A stretch of DNA of 64,000 bases from Mactra quadrangularis. Its lineage: Eukaryota > Mollusca > Bivalvia > Venerida > Mactridae. This document shows positions 22,896-32,999 of this stretch, one piece after another. Made by a program: the position numbers and the translations under genes. The notes under the pieces are model-generated. The model saw nothing but the letters and a program-made list of their open reading frames with translations. It was not told the origin of the DNA and did no database searches. Within the stretch, counting starts at the first letter, position 1. Every line of letters starts with the position of its first letter. The DNA is taken from the NCBI GenBank assembly GCA_025267735.1, contig CM046297.1, positions 22,160,011 through 22,224,010 on the forward strand, written 5' to 3'.

Positions 22896-23640
22896 GCGTT
22901 GTGGCTGAAAAAGCTAAATTTCTGGATTTAGCTGTAAAGAGAATTTAGTTGTAAACCGGTTACTGGACTGTTTTACATGATTTAGAATCAGTGGTAGGAG
23001 GGGAATCACATATACAGTTATTCCGTATGTGATTTGGGAACAGTCAAACTGTTGACCCGAGGTGAAGTCAAGGCCGCAGGCCGAGGGCAAAAGTTCGAAA
23101 CACTATTCCCAGCATCGAGGGTCTTGACTGTTTGACAGTTCCTAAATCACATATAAAAAATTTGTTTTATTACCTGATCAATTACGGTTTAAACAGCGTA
23201 AAGAAGATAAAAGATCAATAAAATATAAAAAAAGATGTCAACATTTTATTTGTTGACATTTTAACGTCTGGTTTATGATCAAGATCGATGGACGCTTGAT
23301 GCATTTGACAGAGCCTGGTAAAGCTCAAACTCCCCCGTAGCAGTTACTTTTCCTTATATCAGAAAAGTAATAGTTTATGTAGAATATCGTGACGTCAGAG
23401 CACGAGCAGGAAACAGTCAAAACTATTGACCGTTCAACATTTCGCAACTTCGATATTTTTTTTAAATTCCGAAAACAAGTTACATTTATAATTATATAAA
23501 GGAATCAGGTGATAATAGAAATTATTACATGGCCAAGCTCCACGAAAGCATACCTTACACGAGAATCGAACCGACAACCCTTTGATCGGTGTATGATATA
23601 GTAGACTATCGACTGAGCTAGCCGGGCGGCTTGTTAATTT
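22895..23640 (-). mobile_element. SINE family C copy split by another insertion
   Basis: The 3' part (22895-23012) and the tRNA-like part (23505-23640, 'gactgagctagccgggcgg') are halves of one minus-strand family C SINE, separated by about 490 bp. The break is flanked by GGAATCA on both sides. Confidence 0.65.
23013..23505. mobile_element. Hairpin-containing insertion within a SINE
   Basis: An inverted repeat, 'tatgtgatttgggaacagtc' / 'gactgtttgacagttcctaa...', brackets a GC-rich core at about 23025-23155. The whole insertion separates the two halves of the SINE. The superfamily is not clear. Confidence 0.5.
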
Positions 23641-23644
23641 TATT

Positions 23645-24390
23645 ATTAAAATGCATATAGGAAAAACTGACAGATTATGACATATGTTTTCACAATTCAT
23701 TCATAAAACTGTGTTATTTTACATATAAGTTCAATAAGGAATTGCTCAAAGGTTTGTTTTGTCATTTTCAATCATTATTTTTTAAAAGCGTTTTCCACAT
23801 ACGCCACCTGAAGCGAACCACAGACTGCCGACAGGGAAGAATATATACGTTGTCTGATATAAAGCTTCATTCATAAAGCTTGTTTTCCATGTTTTGTAAA
23901 AAAATTTGATTGATGTTCCATGATGATCTGTTCATCTAATTAAAGATACATGTACAATTTTTACAGATTAGATCATTGTTTAATTTAAAGTTGGAATATT
24001 GGAAAAACAACTGTTTTTACTAAACAATGTTCCGACAAATCATTTATTTAGCTGTCTTTCTTACATAAACATATCAGAACATCATTGCAACCGTCATAGA
24101 GCTTAGTAGCTTCTTGAAGACTAAATGAAACGTCTTAAAGATTCTATTCCTTAGCCTGTATTAAAGCTAGAAAGTATTCACATTAAAACCACAGCCTTTT
24201 TCGTTTTGACAGGCCATTGAATGACAACTTAGTTTGGTTCAGTTCTGTCAAAATTGAAATATTCAAAATGTCGGAAACCTCTGGGAACCGAACTCTTTTG
24301 TTTAGTCCAAAGGGTGTATTTAAGTATGTTTTACAATGTATTTATATGTTTATAATAATTGTTGTAAATTATCCATATTTTTTCTACTAG
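23645..24390. other. Upstream region of the PGGHG gene
   Basis: No clear core promoter was recognised. A non-coding first exon ending before 24390 is possible, because the sequence before 24391 ('ttttttctactag') resembles an acceptor. This cannot be decided from sequence alone. Confidence 0.4.
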
Positions 24391-24406
24391 GTCTTATAGT
24401 GACGTT

Positions 24407-24525
24407 ATGTGTGTGACGTCACTATCAACAGTTGGTATGATACTGGTTACCATGGTAATATGGAGCTTTCTGCATTCTGTCAACGGTGATAATATTTTTC
24501 AAAATTATAATATTGAATCAGACAG
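24407..24525 (+). CDS. PGGHG: PGGHG-like gene, exon 1 with signal peptide
   Basis: The ATG at 24407 gives a start MCVTSLSTVG followed by a hydrophobic stretch MILVTMVIWSFLHS and VNGDN, a standard signal peptide with likely cleavage after VNG. The exon ends in phase 2 at ACAG|GTAAGT (donor 24526) and joins exon 2 as IESD-S-LPEVRFRPPIGNG. The first in-frame ATG is taken; two more lie within the hydrophobic stretch. The gene encodes a GH65-family protein-glucosylgalactosylhydroxylysine glucosidase, which removes glucose from the glucosyl-galactosyl-hydroxylysine of collagen. A signal peptide would place the enzyme in the secretory pathway or outside the cell. Assignment of this exon rests on phase fit and position. 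Confidence 0.7.
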
Positions 24526-24611
24526 GTAAGTTAACAAAATTTATAACTATGTATACATGAACAAAGATTGGTCATGAGTGTCCTCAGACTCTGCTTAATG
24601 CAACGATGTCT

Positions 24612-25010
24612 CATGCATCCATTCGGAACACCACAACCATTCACTATACGAATAACCTCGGATATACTTAGACGCCATTTTGGAACTACCTATGTGTCGC
24701 ATGGCCAAACAAAATGCTTTATCCGTCGTTGAAGTAAACAAATACACGATTGTTTAGGCGGGGGAAAATGTCTCGTTCTAGTCCATAATTTGAAATTCAC
24801 GATTCAATGATATTGCTCAATCAAATTCAGACACATATATGATACAAAACTATTTTTACAAAGCCTTGAGTGTTTACGACAACCGTTACGTGATTCGCCT
24901 GTGATTTGCCTCTTGTATGTAGCAAAACCCTGATATTCTTGAAGGACCTCCCTACTTATCCTTCCGATGTCATTTAAATAATGAATGTTCGAGGTGTTCC
25001 GAACGTCATA
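24612..25010. mobile_element. CATTCGGAAC-family MITE in PGGHG intron 1
   Basis: The left arm 'cattcggaacaccacaacca' and right arm 'ttcgaggtgttccgaac' are inverted. Internal blocks 'aataacctcggatatactta' and 'tgaagtaaacaaatacacga' are the reverse complement of those in 2248-2563 and 62700-62900. Confidence 0.65.
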
Positions 25011-25129
25011 CATAAATAATATCTTAATTATCGCTAATACTACATCTGCCGTTGACCAATTGACTGAATCGAAATAACAACAAACAGATATAAGTAAAAG
25101 TACAATGTATATTATACCAGTAAAATTTA

Positions 25130-25575
25130 AATTTAAGCCAATAAGGGACCATAGTCAGTTATTTCCCCTTGTATACTATTCAAATAGGTAGGTCCAATCG
25201 GTTGGATTACTCGGATTTAACCCTTAATTTTAAATGACAATTTGTCACAACTAATCTTAAGTTAACTTTTTTGTAAATCATTTGATTTGTTTTAAAAACA
25301 AGCTAAGTATTTTGAGGGTAAAGAACTATCTAAATTTTATCACTTCTGTTTTTATCTTAGTTAACCAGAAAGATATTAGATGAAATATTATATTATCCTT
25401 AAATAGAACTTCAATGATAAAATCCGAGGATTCCAACTGATAGGACCTACTTCATTTGGAACTCCTCGGCCATTTGCTACGAAAGGTCGAGGTGTTCCGA
25501 ATGGACCTACTTACCAATTGGATTCCTTCAGATTTTATCCAGGAAAGATAACTGACTAAAGTCCCTCATTTGAAC
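25130..25575 (-). repeat. Dispersed repeat, inverted partner of 2765-3150
   Basis: See 2765-3150. This copy is interrupted by a 51-bp MITE at 25453-25503. Confidence 0.65.
25453..25503. mobile_element. 51-bp minimal MITE with 9-bp target duplication
   Basis: The element starts CATTTGGAACTCCTCGG and ends GAGGTGTTCCGAATG. It is flanked by GACCTACTT on both sides (25444-25452 and 25504-25512). Removing it and one duplication restores the host repeat as seen at 2765-3150. A 9-bp duplication suggests mobilisation by a Mutator-like (MULE) transposase. Confidence 0.8.
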
Positions 25576-25789
25576 GCAATTGACTTATAGCCAATGAGTA
25601 TGACTTAGGAAGAATTTCGTAGGATCTACTGTAGTGATATCGTAATGGACCATGAAGTAATGTGATTTCAAATTATAAAGTAGGGCCTAAATCCGAAAGG
25701 AAATATCTAATATCATCTGTATTTATCCGTTTAATCATCAATGCACGTACTAAGTAGTTACTTTTTCCATTTATTTTTATGCTAAAAAG

Positions 25790-25940
25790 TCTACCGGAAG
25801 TAAGGTTTAGACCACCAATTGGAAATGGTCACGTGGCAACAAATGTCCTATCAGATGCAGTGTATATGAATGGACTGTATAACGGACAGGAAGACCGTTC
25901 TGGCCGGGCTAAGTTACCAGCCATATTGTCTTTAGACATT
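25790..25940 (+). CDS. PGGHG: PGGHG-like gene, exon 2, part before FB1
   Basis: After the acceptor CTAAAAAG (25789) the exon encodes S-LPEVRFRPPIGNGHVATN, then VLSDAVYMNGLYNGQ and RAKLPAILSLDI. The IGNGHVAT...VYMNGLYNG segment is the conserved start of the N-terminal beta-sandwich domain of ATHL1/PGGHG proteins. At 25940, exactly after the ATT codon, the exon is interrupted by FB1. The remaining 52 exonic bases lie at 36199-36250, after the second copy of the duplicated TTAGACATT. Reading straight on into FB1 gives about 37 foreign residues and a stop at 26049-26051. The gene is therefore either broken here or FB1 is removed as an intron. Confidence 0.88.
25932..25940 (+). repeat. FB1 target-site duplication, left copy
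   Basis: TTAGACATT, encoding Leu-Asp-Ile of exon 2. It is identical to 36190-36198. Confidence 0.92.
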
Positions 25941-25989
25941 AGGTGCGTGAAGTTAGCTGCCAGTTGCCAGTTGCCAGTTGCCAATTCAA

Positions 25990-28900
25990 TCGGCAACTGG
26001 CAACTGGCAGCCAACTTCACACCCAGCTGCCGATTCAATTTTTTTTGTTAGCAAGCACTATGTACAGGCACTGCGACGAACGTTCCGCGCGGGTGTTTTG
26101 AATCGGCAACTGGCAACTGGCAGCCAACTTCACACTCCAGCTGCCGATTCGATTTTTTTAGATTTCGGCGCAGATACGTCACCCTATGCACATGTACTAC
26201 GATGAATGTCCTGTTCGGGTGTTTTGAATCGGCAACTGGCAACTGGCAGCCAACTTCACGCCTCAGCTGCCAATTCGATTTTTTTAGATTTCGGCGCAAA
26301 TACGTCGCCCTATGCACAGGTACGCCGACGAACGTTCCGCGCGGGTGTTTTGAATCGGCAACTGGCAACTGGCAGCCAACTTCACGCCTCAGCTGCCAAT
26401 TCGATTTTTTTAGATTTCGGCGCAGATACGTCGCCCTATGCACATGTACTACGATGAACGTCCTGCTCGGGTGTTTTGAATCGGCAACTGGCAACTGGCA
26501 GCCAACTTCACGCCTCAGCTGCCAATTCGATTTTTTTAGATTTTGGCGCAGATACGTCGCCCTATGCACTGGTAATGCGACGAACGTTCCGAGCGGGAGT
26601 TTTGAATCGGCAACTGGCAACTGGCAGCCAACTTCACGCATCAGCTGCCAATTCGATTTTTTTAGATTTCGGCGCAAATACGTCGCCCTATGCACAGGTA
26701 CTGCGACGAACGTTCCGCGCGGGTGTTTTGAATCGGCAACTGGCAACTGGCAGCCAACTTCACGCCTCAGCTGCCAATTCGATTTTTTTAGATTTCGGCG
26801 CAGATACGTCGCCATATGCACAGGTTATGCCACGAACGTTCCGCGCGGGTGTTTTGAATCGGCAACTGGCAACTGGCAGCCAACTTCACACCTCAGCTGC
26901 CAATTCGATTTTTTTAGATTTCGGCGCAGATACGTCGCCCTACGCACATGTACTACGATGAACGTCCTGCTCGGGTGTTTTGAATCGGCAACTGGCAACT
27001 GGCAGCCAACTTCACGCCTCAGCTGCCAATTCGATTTTTTTAGATTTCGGCGCAGATACGTCGCCCTATGCACATGTACTACGATGAATGTCCTGTTCGG
27101 GTGTTTTGAATCGGCAACTGGCAACTGGCAGCCAACTTCACGCCTCAGCTGCCAATTCGATTTTTTTAGATTTCGGCGCAAATACGTCGCCCTATGCACA
27201 GGTACTGCGACGAACGTTCCGCGCGGGTGTTTTGAATCGGCAACTGGCAACTGGCAGCCAACTTCACGCCTCAGCTGCCAATTCGATTTTTTTAGATTTC
27301 GGCGCAGATACGTCGCCCTATGCACAGGTACTGCGACGAACGTTCCGCGCGGGTGTTTTGAATCGGCAACTGGCAACTGGCAGCCAACTTCACGCCTCAG
27401 CTGCCAATTCGATTTTTTTAGATTTTGGCGCAGATACGTCGCCCTATGCACATGTACTACGATGAACGTCCTGCTAGGGTGTTTTGAATCGGCAACTGGC
27501 AACTGGCAGCCAACTTCACGCCTCAGCTGCCAATTCGATTTTTTAGATTTCGGCGCAGATACGTCGCCCTATGCACATGTACTACGATGAACGTCCTGCT
27601 CGGGTGTTTTGAATCGGCAACTGGCAACTGGCAGCCAACTTCACGCCTCAGCTGCCAATTCGATTTTTTTAGATTTCAGCGCAGATACGTCGCCCTATGC
27701 ACATGTACTACGATGAATGTCCTGTTCGGGTGTTTTGAATCGGCAACTGGCAACTGGCAGCCAACTTCACGCCTCAGCTGCCAATTCGATTTTTTTAGAT
27801 TTTGGCGCAGATACGTCGCCCTATGCACATGTACTACGATGAACGTCCTGCTAGGGTGTTTTGAATCGGCAACTGGCAACTGGCAGCCAACTTCACGCCT
27901 CAGCTGCCAATTCGATTTTTTTAGATTTTGGCGCAGATACGTCGCCCTATGCACATGTACTACGATGAACGTCCTGCTAGGGTTTTTTGAATCGGCAACT
28001 GGCAACTGGCAGCCAACTTCACGCCTCAGCTGCCAATTCGATTTTTTTAGATTTTGGCGCAGATACGTCGCCCTATGCACTGGTAATGCGACGAACGTTC
28101 CGCGCGGGTGTTTTGAATCGGCAACTGGCAACTGGCAGCCAACTTCACACCTCAGCTGCCAATTCGATTTTTTTAGATTTCGGCGCAGATACGTCGCCCT
28201 ATGCACATGTACTACGATGAACGTCCTGCTCGGGTGTTTTGAATCGGCAACTGGCAACTGGCAGCCAACTTCACGCCTCAGCTGCCAATTCGATTTTTTT
28301 AGATTTCGGCGCAGAAACGTCGCCCTATGCACATGTACTACGATGAATGTCCTGTTCGGGTGTTTTGAATCGGCAACTGGCAACTGGCAGCCAACTTCAC
28401 GCCTCAGCTGCCAATTCGATTTTTTTAGATTTCGGCGCAAATACGTCGCCCTATGCACAGGTACTGCGACGAACGTTCCGCGCGGGTGTTTTGAATCGGC
28501 AACTGGCAACTGGCAGCCAACTTCACGCCTCAGCTGCCAATTCGATTTTTTTAGATTTCGGCGCAGATACGTCGCCCTATGCACAGGTACTGCGACGAAC
28601 GTTCCGCGCGGGTGTTTTGAATCGGCAACTGGCAACTGGCAGCCAACTTCACGCCTCAGCTGCCAATTCGATTTTTTTAGATTTTGGCGCAGATACGTCG
28701 CCCTATGCACATGTACTACGATGAACGTCCTGCTAGGGTGTTTTGAATCGGCAACTGGCAACTGGCAGCCAACTTCACGCCTCAGCTGCCAATTCGATTT
28801 TTTTAGATTTCGGCGCAGATACGTCGCCATATGCACAGGTAATGCCACGAACGTTCCGCGCGGGTCTTTTGAATCGGCAACTGGCAACTGGCAGCTAACT

Positions 28901-29219
28901 TCACGCCTCAGCTGCCAATTCGATTTTTTTAGATTTCGGCGCAGATACGTCGCCATATGCACAGGTACTGCGACGAACGTTCCGCGCGGGTGTTTTGAAT
29001 CGGCAACTGGCAACTGGCAGCCAATTTCACGCCTCAGCTGCCAATTCGATTTTTTTAGATTTCGGCGCAGATACGTCGCCATATGCACAGGTAATGCCAC
29101 GAACGTTCCGCGCGGGTGTTTTGAATCGGCAACTGGCAACTTGCAGCCAACTTCACGCCTCAGCTGCCAATTCGATTTTTTTAGATTTCGGCGCAGATAC
29201 GTCGCCATATGCACAGGTT
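25990..29219 (+). repeat. FB1 left arm: about 26 units of 126 bp
   Basis: The unit starts GTTTTGAATCGGCAACTGG, continues CAGCCAACTTCACGCCTCAG, TTTTTTTAGATTTCGGCGCA and TACGTCGCCCTATGCAC, and ends GCGACGAACGTTCCGCGCGG. Most units are exactly 126 bp. The outermost is a shorter variant with TTGTTAGCAAGCACTATG. Because 126 is a multiple of three and the unit has few stops, long frames are open on both strands. These are judged non-genic. Each unit holds a copy of the element's right-end sequence (GGCAACTGGCAGC.AACTTCAC). Confidence 0.93.
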
Positions 29220-29418
29220 TTAGCCATATTTTTGTGTGGAAAGATGCAGCTTATGGAAGATCAAAATGTGGTTTGGGGGCCGGACAGTCATCTGGCATTA
29301 TTTAGTGGAAGTTTGCTTTAACCAGACTTTTTTGAAAGTTTGTGATACAAACAATTTGATCCGCACTTGTTTATTTATCAGATAACATTTTACTGTTACC
29401 AATCTAAATGTTGCATCG

Positions 29419-29910
29419 ATGAAAAGGTCCAGCACTACCTATCATAATAGGCGTGAAAGTGTGGTTTTTGGCTCATTATTTAATGGCCTGAATTACCAGC
29501 AACACAGTTCAGCAAATACATGTGATACAGCAGGTTATGTAAAATTTAAGTCTGAATATTTGTACTCTTTTATTAGGGAACAGCCTTGCTGCAATGGTAT
29601 CAGACAAATCCATCGGGAATTGATTGGACGACACCCGCCAATAGTATGCCTGCGGACTTATGAGTTTGTGGAAAAATTAGGGTTTCCTAAGGACATCAGG
29701 GCATACAAAGGAAATGTTAACATTTTGAATAAACAATATCGATTGATCGGAGGGACTTTATACAGAACAGGACATTACACCGGAGCAATGAAAACAGGAA
29801 AACATGGTTGGGTGTTTTATGATGGCTTGAAAGGGAAGCTGACTAAATACAGTGACAACCTGGCAGCAAATTATGTGCCAACTCATTTGATGTTTGTCAT
29901 TTGTGAATAG
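29419..29910 (+). CDS. FB1 internal ORF, USP-like histidine-box fragment
   Basis: A 163-codon open frame. The upstream in-frame stop is at about 29386, so an upstream exon is possible. The C-terminal third reads YRLIGGTLYRTGHYTGAMKT, then HGWVFYDGLKG, and ends HLMFVICE. This resembles the C-terminal His box of peptidase C19 ubiquitin-specific proteases: a hydrophobic strand, the GHYTA-type active-site histidine, then W.yfDd with a downstream acidic residue. The Cys box is not seen, so the frame is a fragment, an exon, or a non-peptidase relative. It is composed differently from the flanking arrays. Its last ~20 codons plus 3' sequence are repeated in tandem downstream. It could be captured host sequence carried by the transposon. 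Function is not claimed. Confidence 0.5.
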   Translation: MKRSSTTYHNRRESVVFGSLFNGLNYQQHSSANTCDTAGYVKFKSEYLYSFIREQPCCNGIRQIHRELIGRHPPIVCLRTYEFVEKLGFPKDIRAYKGNVNILNKQYRLIGGTLYRTGHYTGAMKTGKHGWVFYDGLKGKLTKYSDNLAANYVPTHLMFVICE

Positions 29911-31090
29911 CATTATGATATGGCATAGCAGATTACGATTCATGATTACCTGGCTGCCATATATATGTCAACTCAATGGATGCTCGCCATAATGACAATA
30001 GTATTATTTTAATATGTAGCATTGTTTTGAACTTTGCCTGGCTACAAAGTATAGGTCCATTAATTTGATGCCCGTCATTTGCTAATAATGTTGTTATATG
30101 CTGTACTTTGCCTGGCTGCCATTATTTATGTCCACTCATTGTGTTCTTGCCATATGCCAATAACAGTATTAATTTTGTAGTGTTTCGAACTTTGTCTTGC
30201 TGCAATTATTTATTTCCACTCATTTTTATACGCCCCTGTGAAAAACGGGTCGTATCATGTAATGGTGCTGCTTGTCTGTCTGTCCGTCCGTCTGTCTGTG
30301 CCGACAACTGCTTCCTCATTTCTTGACTGATTTTCCTCAAACTTGCTCAGATTATTGGTATTGATGCCTAGTTGTGCGCAAAGGGCAGATTATTCAAAAT
30401 TTTTCATTTGACTTTGAATTATTCCCACATTTGATAGATATCATGGCCCTTATTCTAGACGGTCGTATTTTAAGTCCACTTTAGCTTGCTTATACGACAT
30501 TTTAGAATTAAGGCATCTATGTGTGTTAGCAAATTTTGCTCTGACTGTGCAACAGGCACATATTGCCCCGCCTGAGCGGAGCTCTTGTTTTATTCTTGCC
30601 ATATGCCAGTAACGTTATTGTATTTTGTTGTGTTTTAAACTTTGTCTGGCTGACATTATTTATTTACACTCATTTTATTCTTGCCATATGCCAAAATTTT
30701 ATTAGATTTTGTATTTTTGAACTTTGCCTGGCTGCCATTTTTTATTTCCTCTCATTTTATTCTTGCCATATGCCAATAGCATTGTTATATTTTGTAGTGT
30801 TGAACTTTGTCTTGTTGCCATAATATAGGTCCACTCATTTTATTCTTGCCATAATGTGCCATTAACATTATTATATGTTGTAGCCTTTTGTAATTGGCTG
30901 CCATAAGATTTGTGTTCATTCATTTGACATTTGCTCATGACGTTTTAAATTATGTTGTACATATGTCCATTCCTTTGATTTTTTCTCATAACATGATTAT
31001 GTTGCAGTGTTCTGAACTTCATAAGTATCTGGCTCTTGCTCTTTGCCAAAGATATTATGACAATCTTGCTGCAATGCATGTCTCTGTTCA
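29855..31090 (+). repeat. 75-90-bp tandem repeat grown from the FB1 ORF 3' end
   Basis: The motif 'cctggctgcc' recurs near 29859 (inside the ORF), 29949, 30037, 30111, 30196, 30645, 30727, 30809 and 30894, each followed by 'tatgtccactca', a 'tt(c/t)ttgccat' block and 'aataacattatt'. The first unit is coding (DNLAANYVPTHLMFV). The later ones are decayed. One unit is split by the insertion at 30230-30587. Confidence 0.75.
30230..30587 (+). mobile_element. 358-bp insertion within the FB1 tandem repeat
   Basis: It begins ACGCCCCTGTG, contains a CTGTCTGTCCGTCCGTCTG run and ends GAGCGGAGCTCTTG. TTTTAT flanks both sides (30224-30229, 30588-30593). Removing it restores the host repeat. Elements of this look are common in bivalve genomes (from memory); the superfamily is unclear. 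Confidence 0.65.
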
Positions 31091-31099
31091 ACAGATAAT

Positions 31100-31552
31100 G
31101 GCTTCATCATCTAGACAGCTTCTCTCAGCATTAAAAGGAGTTGTAGGGTGCTTATGTCTCAAAACTTGGCTGTCAATATGATAGGCTACATTTGTACATG
31201 TTTGTATTGTGGACCAGGATATATCTGTCAAACTCCATACATTACACTGTGATTGATTGTTTTATGACCCATTATTTTAATTGCTTGTAGATCTCTGTCC
31301 CATATTCCATCTGGGGCAATGTCATCTTCCAGTGACATTCTTGTTCATAATTTTGTTTCTAAATTTTATTTCCTTTGTTATACTTTTTTTTTATTTATAT
31401 ATTTATTTCATCTTTGTTGTACTGTTAAATTGTTTTGATACTTTATTATTGTTGTCCTAATAGCTCATGTCCCTCATGTTGATATTTTTATTCAATGTAT
31501 CTGTTGTACATTTTAACATTTGAGTGAGACAATTTAAAAAAACAACAAAATA
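31100..31552. other. FB1 centre, unassigned
   Basis: AT-rich sequence with no clear frame; possibly the decayed continuation of the internal repeat. Confidence 0.4.
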
Positions 31553-32053
31553 TACTCAACAAAAATATTAAAGGGTCATGCTAAAATTAGCTAACTGTAA
31601 ATCAGCAATAGCAAAAGATAGTATTGAATTAACACTTTGGTGTTGTTTAACATGCTATTCATAGCATTGAAACAGGTTTTGGCATTGATCTCGCAGGTAA
31701 TTCCGCAGAAAAGCCAAATTCCTGGAATTTCCCAGAAAAGATTTTTTGTTAATGAAGGAAAGCTTCTATTTTTGCATGCACGACTGAATTTTTTACAGCA
31801 ACAACGTCCTGTGTTCATATCAATCCCTGCAATGCTGCATTTGACCACAGCCACATGGCTTATCGGTACTTCCAGAAATGCATGTTTTTTGTGCCATTGA
31901 AAATTTTCAAATTCAAAATTTTCATCAAAATCATATAAATCTTATAGACCATTCTGAACAATTTGTGTCAAAATTTCCGACAACAAACACAATTGACATT
32001 TATGCAGAGAATCAAAAATGGTGTTCTTGACCCTTTAATTTGTTTGTTGGGTA
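31553..32053. mobile_element. Tc1/mariner-like MITE, 501 bp, nested in FB1
   Basis: Ends TACTCAACAAAAATATTAAA and TTTAATTTGTTTGTTGGGTA, both with AAAGGGTCA / TGACCCTTT just inside, flanked by TA. Frames open on both strands within it are not recognisable proteins. Confidence 0.75.
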
Positions 32054-32985
32054 TATTTTCGTTACCTGGTCCAGAACAGGAAATTATCGAGTAAAAATCA
32101 TATTAATATATGTCTTAATATATATCTGTTAAAAGTATTCCTGATCTCCCGCCGCATGAGCTGGAAATATATTGCCTGGTTTTGAAACCAGTCAAGGTCC
32201 TAGTCACAATGAACATGCAAATTTGGTTAAGTGCAATATTTCAGGATCTAGCGTCCATGATACAGTGGTATAGACCACAAAAAGTTTGTCCGTCCAATTA
32301 CCCATTATGGTCTGTGCCTAGACTATGATGTGCGTACATAATTGTTTATCTAACTTTGTTGTACTTTTTGCCTTGTGTTTTACCAGTTGCTCAGGTAGAG
32401 ATCCATTATGTTTGTTGATTAAAATGATATTAATTTAAAAACCTGTTTTGATTTATGCGTCAGTGCTGCCCTTGTACAATGAGGAACATGTGCTCCTTCG
32501 GCTACTTACGTAAGACTTGCAGTTTAGCTTGTTTCTCTGTATTGAGAGATTATTCGAAAGTGATGAAAACCTTTCGATCCAATTATTCCAGACTCTGACC
32601 ATTAGACCATGAGAATGCCTATATACTTGGTAAAGTATCAGAAATAAATCCTGTGTGAGTAATTGCCTATCCCTAAATATTTATATGAAAACCTTTATCG
32701 GAGCGCCTGCACATTAGGCGTTGTAGCATTCATCAAGAAACGATGTTTCTTAACGTTCACAAGAGCGTCTGCACATTGGACCTAGTATTAGTACTGTATT
32801 CCAGTGAATATGAAGCTATTTTCCAATTGTCCAACGGAGCACCAGAATACCGAGCTCCTATAAAATAAGAAAGTATTGACGCAGTATTTCAACAGTACAA
32901 CGTATTGGCAGCCATTTGACAGATGCCGAATCGAAATATCTTACAGAGACGATGTTTCGTATCGTTCTGCATAAGATCTGCACAT
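32054..32985. other. FB1 centre, right part, unassigned
   Basis: No coding or repeat identity recognised. A short pair of similar phrases ('gcgcctgcacattaggc' near 32705 and 'agcgtctgcacattggac' near 32765) suggests a decayed direct repeat. Confidence 0.4.
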
Positions 32986-32999
32986 ATCGCTTAGGATCA

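Noticed and set aside
25941..25943. Exact removal of FB1 through matching positions in the two TTAGACATT copies
   Set aside because: The duplication has no GT, so a symmetric GT-AG splice that restores the original exon exactly is not available. Only the asymmetric 25943/36203 option keeps frame.
26202..29305. Very long open frames (up to about 570 codons) on both strands in the FB1 left arm
   Set aside because: They are exact consequences of the 126-bp unit length and low stop content, occur in several frames at once, and lack any non-repeat domain.
31591..31900. Overlapping frames of about 87 codons on both strands
   Set aside because: They lie wholly inside a TA-flanked MITE and overlap each other.
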